From Eubacterium sp. (GTDB lineage: Bacteria; Bacillota; Clostridia; Lachnospirales; Lachnospiraceae), in the NCBI GenBank assembly GCA_024683035.1, contig JAIKYQ010000185.1, positions 1 through 32,251 of the forward strand: a DNA stretch of 32,251 nt. Reading direction: 5' to 3'. The notes under the pieces were generated by a model. It saw only the letters and a list, made by a program, of their open reading frames with translations. It made no database searches and had not been told where the DNA came from. Of the stretch, positions 25,898-32,251 are shown one piece after another (position 1 is the first letter of the stretch; each line of letters starts with the position of its first letter). A program made the translations under genes and the position numbers.

Positions 25898-25927
25898 TTC
25901 GCATTTTCCTGTGTTTTCTGCTATACT
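25898..25927 (+). promoter_or_regulatory. Possible promoter for the DUF1624 gene
   Basis: TTCGCA (25898-25903), 18 bases, then TATACT (25922-25927) on the plus strand. The -10 box is good and the -35 box weak. It diverges from the suf promoter. Confidence 0.4.
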
Positions 25928-26010
25928 TTGGTCGGACTGCAAAAGCGCTGTCCCTGAAATGCCCCGTCTCCTGATGCATACGGACTCCACGGGTCCGATG
26001 AAAGGATCTT

Positions 26011-26778
26011 ATGCACAGCCACACCGACCAATCCGCCGCACCCCGCCGCTATGATACGATCGATGCCTTCCGGGGGATCACCATCATCAGCATGGTTTTG
26101 TTCCATTTCTGCTATGATGTCTTCATGGTTTTCGGCAGGGATCCCTCCTGGTACAGCCATCCCGCAAGCCGCCTGTGGCAGCAGTCGATCTGCTGGAGTT
26201 TTATCCTGATCTCGGGCTTTGTCTGGTCCTGGGGCCGGAAAAAAGCGCTCCGGCGCGGCATACTCATCAATCTCTGCGGCCTTCTGGTTACGGCCGTCAC
26301 GCTCCTGGCCTTTCCCTCAGAAGCGATCTGGTTCGGTGTCCTCAACTTTCTGGGCTGCGCCATCCTGCTGATGATCCCCCTTCGCCCTGCCGCGGAAAAA
26401 ATACCGCCTTATACAGGACTGGCCGTCAGTTTCCTGCTTTTCCTGTTTTTCCGGAATCTCCAGGCGGGGTTTGTCGGCTTCGGCTCCCGTATATTCTTCC
26501 GTATTCCGGACGTTCTGTATAATATAAAAATACTTACGCCGCTCGGTTTTCCTTTCCCGGGCTTTTATTCTGCTGATTACTTTCCGATCCTTCCCTGGTT
26601 CTTTCTGTATCTCTGCGGCTGGTTTATGAATCGGATCTTCCTGCGTCATCCTTCCTGGCAGCAGGCCATGCAGCATCGCATCCCGCTGCTGACCCCCCTG
26701 GGAAAAAAGAGTCTCTGGATTTATCTGCTTCACCAACCGGTCTGCTATCTGATCTGCCTGCTGCTTTTTTCCGCATAA
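26011..26778 (+). CDS. DUF1624 membrane protein (acyltransferase-like)
   Basis: This is a 255-residue integral membrane protein with about seven hydrophobic segments. The N-terminus has the family hallmark RYDTIDAFRGITIISMVLFHFCYD, in which an aspartate and arginine precede the first helix. A late KKSLWIYLLHQP segment (residues about 229-240) is typical of membrane acyltransferase relatives. DUF1624 is related to the catalytic domain of heparan-alpha-glucosaminide N-acetyltransferase, so transfer of acetyl groups to a surface sugar is plausible but unproven. The ATG at 26011 has GAAAGGAT upstream. It appears monocistronic. Confidence 0.83.
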   Translation: MHSHTDQSAAPRRYDTIDAFRGITIISMVLFHFCYDVFMVFGRDPSWYSHPASRLWQQSICWSFILISGFVWSWGRKKALRRGILINLCGLLVTAVTLLAFPSEAIWFGVLNFLGCAILLMIPLRPAAEKIPPYTGLAVSFLLFLFFRNLQAGFVGFGSRIFFRIPDVLYNIKILTPLGFPFPGFYSADYFPILPWFFLYLCGWFMNRIFLRHPSWQQAMQHRIPLLTPLGKKSLWIYLLHQPVCYLICLLLFSA

Positions 26779-26835
26779 TGCGTTCTCCCTTAAGCTGCCT
26801 TTTCACACACGGAACCTGCAGGATGCGAAAAATAT

Positions 26836-26868
26836 ACGGCCGGAGTCATCCCCGGCCGTTTCTTTATT
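26836..26868 (+). terminator. Intrinsic terminator after the DUF1624 gene
   Basis: An eight-pair stem ACGGCCGG/CCGGCCGT (26836-26843 with 26852-26859) is followed by TTCTTTATT. On the minus strand it is followed by ATATTTTT, so it may also terminate the lipoprotein transcript that ends at 26893. Confidence 0.72.
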
Positions 26869-26892
26869 CCGAATGAATCATGTATCTGTTTT

Positions 26893-27450
26893 TTAGTATC
26901 CCCAGTCCACATAGCAGTTTTCAGCGCCATAGGTGGCTTCTTCATAGGTATATCCCCGGTTCATCAGATCGGTAATCAGCGATTCTTTGGAATAATACCC
27001 GTGATCCAGCAGGTCGTTGGCCGCATCCACGACCTTTTCCTGCCTGGCCAGCGTCGCTGCATCCGACTCTTCTTTTGTAACTCCGACCGCTGAAATGGTG
27101 CCTTCCGGCAGCACTGTCGGTTTTTCTATTTCCGGAGTCGGTGTCGCTGCCGGCTGCCCGTCTGCCCCCTCTGCCTCCGGATCCTCCAGCGGCGTCAGCG
27201 CCGTGGTTTTTGCATTTTCATCCAGTACACTCTGTACTTCCGGCGAAGGTGTCGGTTCCGGGGTCGGAGTCGGTGTGGGTTCCGGAGTCGGTGTAACCGT
27301 GTCGTGTTTTTCAATCGTCACCTTTTTGGGCACAGTAAACTGATTCTCCAGCACTCCTTCCAGCTGATCAGAACAGCCGGACAGACAGCAGGAGATAACC
27401 AGCAGCATCACTATGCCTGTGCATATGCGCAAAAAGGCGGTTTTTCTCAT
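26893..27450 (-). CDS. Lipoprotein with Thr/Pro-rich linker and one Ltp-like module
   Basis: This 185-residue lipoprotein would be anchored outside the membrane. The signal peptide ends in lipobox LSGC with Cys26 as the lipidated residue. A repetitive Thr-Pro-Glu linker (about residues 52-71) gives distance from the membrane. The C-terminal 45 residues (AANDLLDHGYYSKESLITDLMNRGYTYEEATYGAENC, split by eye) resemble one copy of the Ltp / host cell surface-exposed lipoprotein module (PF07553), known from phage superinfection-exclusion lipoproteins and many Firmicutes surface proteins. The start at 27450 was preferred because GGAGA lies seven bases upstream; ATGs at 27456 and 27468 sit on or before that site. 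Function unknown. Confidence 0.72.
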   Translation of the reverse strand: MRKTAFLRICTGIVMLLVISCCLSGCSDQLEGVLENQFTVPKKVTIEKHDTVTPTPEPTPTPTPEPTPSPEVQSVLDENAKTTALTPLEDPEAEGADGQPAATPTPEIEKPTVLPEGTISAVGVTKEESDAATLARQEKVVDAANDLLDHGYYSKESLITDLMNRGYTYEEATYGAENCYVDWGY

Positions 27451-27462
27451 CTTCATTTCTCC

Positions 27463-27478
27463 GGACAAATCTTTGTCC
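27463..27478. promoter_or_regulatory. Perfect 16-base inverted repeat before the lipoprotein gene
   Basis: GGACAAA-N2-TTTGTCC lies directly upstream of the ribosome binding site of the lipoprotein gene. It could be an operator or a small leader hairpin next to the binding site. Nothing else supports a role. Confidence 0.35.
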
Positions 27479-27587
27479 TAACAGTTTACCACAAAATTCT
27501 CTTTCCTGATATCCCCAGTTTTAAACCTGTCCTTATCAGGGCTACAAGTCCGAGTTTACTCCAATTCTCTCCGTGCGTAAATGAAGA

Positions 27588-27662
27588 ATTCCAGAAAAGT
27601 TTTACGCATTACAGAAATTCGTTCCTGCATTACAAAAAACCGGTTTCCGATATTACAGAAAA
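27588..27662. repeat. Short phased direct repeats (ATTACAGAA-like)
   Basis: ATTACAGAA or a near copy starts at 27608, 27629 and 27652, with a weaker ATTCCAGAA at 27588. Spacings are 20, 21 and 23 bases, about two helical turns. The last copy touches the cdd stop. On the minus strand T6 follows a weak imperfect stem, so part of this may be a cdd terminator. Confidence 0.35.
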
Positions 27663-28087
27663 CGGCTCCCGAAACTCAGCGGGAACAGTTCTTCCAATGT
27701 ATAACAGCGGTATTCCTCTGTTCCTTTTGCCAGAATAACCAGGAAGTTTTCCGGATCACAGAATTCTGTCAGAACCTGCCGGCAGATTCCGCAGGGCGGA
27801 CAGAACTCTTCATTCTTCCCTTCCGGGCCGCCGACAATGCAGATAGCCAAAAACGCGGTCTTTCCTTCTGAAACAGCTTTGAACAGAGCCGTTCTCTCGG
27901 CGCAGTTCCCGGCCGGATAAGATGCGTTTTCAATATTGCAGCCGGTATAAACCTCTCCACCAGCGCATAAAACAGCTGCCCCCACATAGAACTTGCTGTA
28001 GGGGGCATAGGCCTTTTTCTGCGCTTCAACGGCCGCCTGTATCATCTCCCGGATTGTCTCCTTTTCTAACTGCCTGTCTTTTTTCAT
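27653..28087 (-). CDS. cdd: Cytidine deaminase
   Basis: This 144-residue tetrameric-type enzyme deaminates cytidine and deoxycytidine to uridine forms in pyrimidine salvage. AYAPYSKFYVGAAVL and GCNIENASYPAGNCAERTAL are the substrate and first zinc segments. Cys62 is the first zinc ligand and Glu64 the proton shuttle. FCPPCGICRQVL gives Cys99 and Cys102, the other two zinc ligands. The ATG at 28087 has AAAGGGAA upstream. It lies 81 bases downstream of the glycosylase gene and may share its transcript. Confidence 0.95.
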   Translation of the reverse strand: MKKDRQLEKETIREMIQAAVEAQKKAYAPYSKFYVGAAVLCAGGEVYTGCNIENASYPAGNCAERTALFKAVSEGKTAFLAICIVGGPEGKNEEFCPPCGICRQVLTEFCDPENFLVILAKGTEEYRCYTLEELFPLSFGSRFL

Positions 28088-28168
28088 ATGTGTTCCCTTT
28101 CGACGGCTTCCTTTCTGCTCTTGTTTCCCTCTGTCCTTCCTGTGCCTGACACCTGCCCGGCCGGTCCA

Positions 28169-28663
28169 TTATCGGAAATCCTCCAGGATAACGCCCCAGG
28201 CTTCTGCCAGTTTGTCCATCCCCCAGGCCGCATTGGCAGGCGATGTCGACGGCAGACAGATCGCTTCTCTTCCTGTCTGCGGCTGACAGTACCGCGCGTA
28301 GATTTCCTGTGATTTCCGCCCGTTCGTATAAATGTGGCGAATATCTGCCGCGTCCAGGATCTCCCTCAGATCGTTCGGTTCTACATTCCGGATCGAACTG
28401 TCGCTGGAACCGGTAATATCACAGGCATGGATCGAATCCCAGGCGGCAATCCGGTTCCGTTCCAGAAACGCCGCTTTCTCTTCGACCGTGCCCGGCACTT
28501 CCTCTTCTTCAAACAACCGTGCCATCAGTCTCCAGAACCGGTTCTGCGGATGGCCGTAGAAAAACCGGCTTTCTCTGGATTTGACGGAGGGAAAACTGCC
28601 GAGAATCAGAATGCGGGAATCCGGCCGGTAAAACGGCGGGATCGGATGCACGATATGCTCCAT
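28169..28663 (-). CDS. Family 6 DNA glycosylase (hypoxanthine/deoxyinosine type)
   Basis: This 164-residue member of the uracil-DNA glycosylase superfamily removes hypoxanthine that arises from adenine deamination in DNA. The first motif is ILGSFPSVKSRESRFFYGHPQNRFW, read in parts as GSFPS then FYGHPQNRFW, which identifies the HDG/family-6 group. The second is LPSTSPANA. RIAAWDSIHACDITGSSDSSI between them is also typical. The gene starts 43 bases after the oxidoreductase stop with AAAGGAGAG upstream, so it probably lies in the same operon as cdd. Confidence 0.87.
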   Translation of the reverse strand: MEHIVHPIPPFYRPDSRILILGSFPSVKSRESRFFYGHPQNRFWRLMARLFEEEEVPGTVEEKAAFLERNRIAAWDSIHACDITGSSDSSIRNVEPNDLREILDAADIRHIYTNGRKSQEIYARYCQPQTGREAICLPSTSPANAAWGMDKLAEAWGVILEDFR

Positions 28664-28706
28664 GTTTTCAGGCTCTCCTTTCCTGCATCGATGCCTTCTC
28701 GCGACT

Positions 28707-30125
28707 CTACTCCTTTTGCGCTGCCTTTTCGCTGCCTGGCTCCTTTGGCGCTGCCTTCTCGCGGTCGTACTCCTTTTCTGCCTGCTCGATCACCTTCCGG
28801 TATGCCATCATCATACCGTCTGTCATATCGATTTTTATCTTCTTCCGGAGTGTTTCGTTATTCATCAAGGCAGAGACCAGATACATCCCTGCGATACGTC
28901 CCTTTTTCTTCTGCGGGAAATCGTAAAACCCGTGCTCCTTATAAAAACGATGATCCTCCTTCATCAGGCCCTGCATCTGGTAGATCAGATCGCGGAAAAT
29001 CTTCAGTCCGCCGACCCCATAGAAATTCTGCGGCTGGGTATACCGATTCCGCACCGCATATACCACCGTTTTCACCAGCCGGTCGATTTCCGCATCCGGA
29101 TCGTTCTGATCCGTGGCCACGCCAGCCAGATAATTGCCGCCGACCTGGGCACGCGCTTCGATCAGCGTCCGCAGATTCTCTTCCGCTGCCAGCTCCCCGT
29201 CAACCAGATACCCGACCGGTTTCCCCATCGTTACTGTGCGGTGTCCGTTGCAGAACTGCCTGTCATCGTAGAGCTTAAACCGGTATCCCATGGAATGATC
29301 CCGGATCGTAAAGGCAAAAATGACTGCATCTGCACTGTTGATATGCTGCCGTAAAAAGGAATCAAACCCATCCTTATACACGCATGCCCCATCCGAAGCA
29401 CAGTGAAAACAGCCCATACACCCGCCCTGGAAAGGAAATTCATGCAGATTGATCTGTTCACAGGTCCCGGGCAGCCGCTTTTCAAAACGCCGGATCATGG
29501 CCACCAGTTCCTGAGGAGGTGCAGATGGATCATAGTCTGTTACGAGTGCCGTATGCAGTTTGTCTTTCACCGTTGTTTCCCGTACATCCGATGCGATAAC
29601 AGGATGGAACGTGGTCTCATTATTCCGGACCAGTCCCGTTTCGTAAAAACCATTCTGCATATTCCAGAGCAGGAATCGGAAGAAGCTTCTCGCCTCTTTC
29701 TGCCCTTTCTTCGTCAGGATGTCTTCCATATCTGCAGACAGTCCCCGGATATAGCGCAGCTTCAGATCCTGACAGCTGTCGGAAATAAAGCGATGCGCCG
29801 TCGTATCGTAAAAATGCTTGGACGTACTGATCTGCGACGCAAATTTTCCGGAAAGATCCACGCCGTTCTCCCGGATCAATTCAATAAACCGGTGCAGCTG
29901 CGCCGGCACCAGAAACGTATAAACCGGATAGGAGAACAAAATCAGTTCCGCCCGCTCCAGGGCCTGCCGCGCCTCCGAAAAATCATTCTCCAGGCTGCGG
30001 ATCCTTTGTCCGACATGCAGGATTTCATACGTATGTTCCGGAAATAATATTTTCAGGTATTCCACCGTCTGCAGTGTTATACTGTTCTTCCCCTTGGGGG
30101 ATCCGTTCAGGATCAGAATATTCAT
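28707..30125 (-). CDS. Two-domain flavodoxin-like NAD(P)H oxidoreductase with Cys cluster
   Basis: This 472-residue protein holds two flavodoxin-like folds in tandem. The first (about 1-195) begins ILILNGSPKGKNSITLQ, the FMN phosphate loop of NADPH-dependent FMN reductases, and has LILFSYPVYTFLVPAQL. The second (about 193-395) lacks an NGSP loop but carries four cysteines, Cys236-x2-Cys239-x2-Cys242-x5-Cys248, in the position of the iron-sulfur flavoprotein cluster, then DAVIFAFTIRDHSMGYRFKLY. The tail (about 445-472) is charged. Electron transfer from one flavin to an Fe-S cluster is the likely activity; partner and substrate are unknown. The start at 30125 has GGAGGG nine bases upstream. 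Confidence 0.8.
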   Translation of the reverse strand: MNILILNGSPKGKNSITLQTVEYLKILFPEHTYEILHVGQRIRSLENDFSEARQALERAELILFSYPVYTFLVPAQLHRFIELIRENGVDLSGKFASQISTSKHFYDTTAHRFISDSCQDLKLRYIRGLSADMEDILTKKGQKEARSFFRFLLWNMQNGFYETGLVRNNETTFHPVIASDVRETTVKDKLHTALVTDYDPSAPPQELVAMIRRFEKRLPGTCEQINLHEFPFQGGCMGCFHCASDGACVYKDGFDSFLRQHINSADAVIFAFTIRDHSMGYRFKLYDDRQFCNGHRTVTMGKPVGYLVDGELAAEENLRTLIEARAQVGGNYLAGVATDQNDPDAEIDRLVKTVVYAVRNRYTQPQNFYGVGGLKIFRDLIYQMQGLMKEDHRFYKEHGFYDFPQKKKGRIAGMYLVSALMNNETLRKKIKIDMTDGMMMAYRKVIEQAEKEYDREKAAPKEPGSEKAAQKE

Positions 30126-30179
30126 GCCGTCATTCCCTCCGGTTCTCCATGTTGGTCTTTCCTTCCGGCTCCTATTTAT

Positions 30180-30208
30180 ATGTTATCATAAAGCTTTTCC
30201 TTTGATAA
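30180..30208 (-). promoter_or_regulatory. Possible promoter for the flavodoxin-like oxidoreductase
   Basis: On the minus strand, TTATCA (30203-30208), 17 bases and TAACAT (30180-30185). Each box matches four of six consensus positions. The -35 box abuts the first unit of the 22-bp repeat array. Confidence 0.35.
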
Positions 30209-30357
30209 GCCGGATCGGTATCCTATCGCGGCCGGATCGGCATCTTCACACAGCCGGATCTGTATCTTCACACAGCCGGATCGGCATCCTATCGGCTCAG
30301 ATCAGCATCTTCACACGGCCGGATCTGTATCTTCACGCGGCCGGATCTGTGTGACAG
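30209..30357. repeat. 22-bp tandem repeat array, seven units
   Basis: Units begin at 30209, 30231, 30253, 30275, 30295, 30318 and 30340. The consensus is GCCGGATC-(G/T)G-(C/T)ATC followed by TTCACACA or CCTATCG; the last unit is partial. Five of six spacings are 22-23 bases and one is 20. The array fills most of the 334-base gap between two divergent genes. It sits just before a weak -10 candidate (TACAAT, 30378-30383) of the peptide gene, and otherwise the gap shows only that gene's leader. Confidence 0.88.
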
Positions 30358-30459
30358 AACTGTGATGATACACCGGTTACAATACAGATACAACAAAACA
30401 AACAGAGAAAACGACAAAACAGAGAAGGAAAAAACACAGAGATAAAGGAGGAAAAAGTC

Positions 30460-30771
30460 ATGGCAGATATGAAGAAGATCAACGAACAGAATCTGGAAGA
30501 GGTAAACGGCGGAGCGAACGGTGTTGCAGGCGCGGGAAATCAGAGAGTAGTCGCCAATCTGCAGGCGGGTTACCTGGCAGTCCGGACCGCACCGGATTAC
30601 AAGTATGAAAACGAAATCCAGAGCACCAAGCTGTACAACGGCGATGTTGTCGAGATCACCGGCGGTTATGTACAGGGCCCCGGAGTCGGAGGTGTGATGA
30701 CCACTTACGTATGGGTCTACGTTCCCAAAACCGGTGTTTCCGGATATGTAAACAGCTACTTCCTGGCATAA
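30460..30771 (+). CDS. Double-glycine leader peptide with bacterial SH3 domain
   Basis: This 103-residue protein has an excellent AAAGGAGG site nine bases before its ATG. Residues 1-18 form a double-glycine leader: Gly17-Gly18 at the end, with hydrophobic Val15, Leu12 and Ile7 at -4, -7 and -12, as in peptides processed by peptidase-containing ABC exporters. The 85-residue cargo starts with a glycine/alanine-rich stretch and then resembles a bacterial SH3 (SH3b) domain: GYLAVRTAPDY, a LYNGDVVEI turn, TYVWVYVP, and SGYVNSYFLA at the end. SH3b domains usually bind cell-wall peptides. A secreted, wall-binding bacteriocin-like or signalling protein is plausible. No exporter or immunity gene is present. 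Confidence 0.8.
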   Translation: MADMKKINEQNLEEVNGGANGVAGAGNQRVVANLQAGYLAVRTAPDYKYENEIQSTKLYNGDVVEITGGYVQGPGVGGVMTTYVWVYVPKTGVSGYVNSYFLA

Positions 30772-30852
30772 GGACAGACAGACAACAACCCACTTCTGAT
30801 ATAAGGATGGGGCGGGAGCAATCCCGAAAAGCATACATACTCATGGCAGAGG

Positions 30853-30890
30853 GGCATCGCGATCAAATCGCGATGCCTCTTCTGGTTTTC
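30853..30890 (+). terminator. Intrinsic terminator after the SH3 peptide gene
   Basis: An 11-pair perfect stem GGCATCGCGAT/ATCGCGATGCC with loop CAA (30853-30877) is followed by TCTTCTGGTTTT. It ends the peptide transcript about 80 bases past its stop codon. Confidence 0.75.
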
Positions 30891-30901
30891 AGTAAATATC
30901 C

Positions 30902-31753
30902 TCACCGGAGCAAATATTGATCTATGACGCTTTCCAGAATCCCGGTCCGAATCGGCCTCGTCGCTGTTTCATGCGTCAGGATCAGTTCTTGTCCAGGAAA
31001 AATTCCGGCCATAATATAGTAATTAATTCTTTCGAGTGCATGATCTCGATAAGACTCATCATCCATCATTCCCAAATGTTCCCAATACATTGTCTTTCTT
31101 CTTTTTTTGTTCAGTACCGTAAAGTCCGGATAAATGGTGCCCTGCCCCTTTAGATACAACGGTTTTTCATAATAAAACGGGATCTCTTTCTTCTCCAGCA
31201 TTTCCGCAATGATCAGTTCCGTTTTAGACCGCACTCTGATACCACTTCCCGTATAGTATTCTGTATCCGTATCCCGAAACCCCTTCTTTTCATAGGTTTC
31301 CGAAAGCCATCTCTGAACAAATGTTTCCGTATCGTCTGCAATTGGCATTACCAGTTTCCTTCTGGCTTCAATACTTTTTCTTAGCAGAAGTTCTTCGGGT
31401 CCGGAATAAAAATCAGGCATGACTATATTGTTTTGATCACTGATTTTCTTCATCGAGGTTTTGTAATACAAATCCAGTTTTTCCAGTAGTTTCTTCTCTT
31501 GTTTCAATATTTTCAAAACGCGCTTGTCATAATCTTTTTGAGCAAGCCGTTGGATTAATTGTTTCTCTGACCGCTGCAAATACCTGCCGGTATTATCTCC
31601 TGAAACCGTCACCTGATAGAATTGTATTCTTTTTCCATGCATACTCACTCGCAGTCTTCCTTCTGGTGCGTTATTCAGGTTCTTTTCCAAAACAGACAGC
31701 CGAAAGCTTAGTTCCTCCAATCTGGCATATACTTGTTCTGATAAAATACTCAT
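30902..31753 (-). CDS. Orphan protein with PD-(D/E)XK nuclease-like C-terminus
   Basis: This 283-residue protein starts at the ATG at 31753 with AAAGGAGGAAAGG upstream; the open frame to 31858 adds codons from the repeat edge. Residues 5-30 and 60-100 look helical or coiled, rich in Lys, Glu and Gln. The C-terminal part (about 170-270) fits a PD-(D/E)XK nuclease core: Ser176-Lys177-Thr178-Glu179 at the start of a helix, YEKPL, Pro209-Asp210 in YPDFTVL, and Glu225 in YWEHLG. The lysine expected after Glu225 is not in register, so activity is uncertain. The gene is visibly AT-richer than its neighbours, which suggests transfer. No restriction partner is nearby. Confidence 0.62.
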   Translation of the reverse strand: MSILSEQVYARLEELSFRLSVLEKNLNNAPEGRLRVSMHGKRIQFYQVTVSGDNTGRYLQRSEKQLIQRLAQKDYDKRVLKILKQEKKLLEKLDLYYKTSMKKISDQNNIVMPDFYSGPEELLLRKSIEARRKLVMPIADDTETFVQRWLSETYEKKGFRDTDTEYYTGSGIRVRSKTELIIAEMLEKKEIPFYYEKPLYLKGQGTIYPDFTVLNKKRRKTMYWEHLGMMDDESYRDHALERINYYIMAGIFPGQELILTHETATRPIRTGILESVIDQYLLR

Positions 31754-31863
31754 ACCTTTCCTCCTTTGACGTAAATACGGCTTTTTATGGATCATTTGTA
31801 ATATAAAACGTCTATCGCCTTCCACTTGGTCTGATGATGACAGCTTGATATAAAACATGGCAT

Positions 31864-32251
31864 GATTTGAGGTACTGCCATCCGGATACCCATAGCCGTG
31901 GAGACAGCTTGATGAATAGCATGACGTGATTTGAGGTGCTGCCGTCCGGATACTCTTAGCCGTGGAGACAGCTTGATGAATAGCATGACGTGATTTGAGG
32001 TGCCACCGTCCGGATACTCTTAGCCGTGGAGACGGCTTGATGAATAGTTTGATGTGATTTGAGGTGCTATCGACCGAATAATCTTGGCCATGATGACAGC
32101 TTGCTTAACAGCTAGATGTGATTTGAGCTGCTGCCGCCCGAATACTCTTAGCCGTGGGGACAGCTTTATGAATAGCTTGATATGATTTGAGGTGCTATCG
32201 ACCGAATAATCTTGGCCATGATGACAGCTTGCTTAACAGCTTGAAATGATT
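31864..32251. repeat. 64-bp tandem repeat array, six full units and more
   Basis: GATTTGAG starts at 31864, 31928, 31992, 32056, 32120 and 32184, and GATT at 32248, exactly 64 bases apart each time. The whole unit is conserved, not just an edge. Units 1, 2, 3 and 5 share CCGGATACTC-TAGCCGTGG-type interiors; units 4 and 6 share a second version (ACCGAATAATCTTGGCCATG). A decayed unit seems to precede 31864. The array reaches the window end and lies upstream of the nuclease-like gene. As 64 is not a multiple of three, it does not encode a repeating protein. Confidence 0.93.

Noticed and set aside
31792-31986. 64-codon minus-strand open frame in the 64-bp repeats
   Set aside because: The repeat length is not a multiple of three, so each unit shifts the frame. 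The open frame is a by-product of the repeat and has no ribosome binding site.
31864-32251. CRISPR array
   Set aside because: The 64-base period fits, but the positions where spacers would be are as conserved as the rest, and no cas gene is present.

Overview
The window looks like chromosomal DNA from a moderately high-GC member of the Clostridia (Firmicutes), most likely Lachnospiraceae or a near relative. The grounds are a Firmicutes-type Tad pilus locus with Flp1, DUF5702 and DUF6382 components, a long-form HPF directly upstream of secA and prfB, a RicT/PSP1-holB-guanylate-kinase cluster, a minimal two-gene SUF system, strong AGGAGG-type ribosome binding sites and sigma-A-like promoters. 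The species cannot be named from the sequence alone. I saw no tRNA, rRNA, CRISPR array or complete insertion sequence.

Layout. (1) 1-4551, + strand: the distal half of a Tad (type IVb pilus) operon. It holds the end of the Flp1 pilin, a DUF5702 protein, two TadE-like minor pilins, the prepilin peptidase and a DUF6382-FHA protein. Several of these overlap by ATGA. A TraX-family membrane protein follows from its own promoter and faces a terminator shared with glgB. (2) 5353-10313, - strand: metG-tatD-glgB behind a good promoter. thrH diverges from metG and converges on hom, with a 60-bp perfect hairpin between the stops. (3) 11123-17129, - strand: hpf-secA-(437-bp structured spacer)-prfB-hom. 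prfB carries the programmed +1 frameshift. (4) 17197-25860, - strand: an apparent eight-gene operon, sufC-sufB-(G1P dehydrogenase/HAD fusion)-(guanylate-kinase-like)-holB-ricT-trmN6-rsmI, with a suf promoter at one end and a hairpin terminator at the other. (5) 26011-26859, +: a DUF1624 membrane protein. (6) 26893-30125, -: a two-domain flavodoxin-like oxidoreductase, a family-6 DNA glycosylase, cytidine deaminase and an Ltp-type lipoprotein.

(7) 30126-32251 differs from the rest and looks accessory. It has a 22-bp tandem repeat array, an orphan double-glycine-leader peptide whose cargo is a bacterial SH3 domain, a conspicuously AT-rich gene with a PD-(D/E)XK-like nuclease C-terminus, and a 64-bp-period tandem repeat array that runs off the window. 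This is the best place to look for something undescribed.

How the genes work together. hom makes homoserine, and ThrH can phosphorylate homoserine from phosphoserine, so this pair could feed threonine synthesis without a classical thrB. hpf, secA, prfB, rsmI, trmN6, ricT, holB and metG are translation, secretion and replication housekeeping. sufC-sufB builds Fe-S clusters. The fusion protein joins sn-glycerol-1-phosphate formation to a phosphatase domain. All functional calls come from reading motifs, without database searches.
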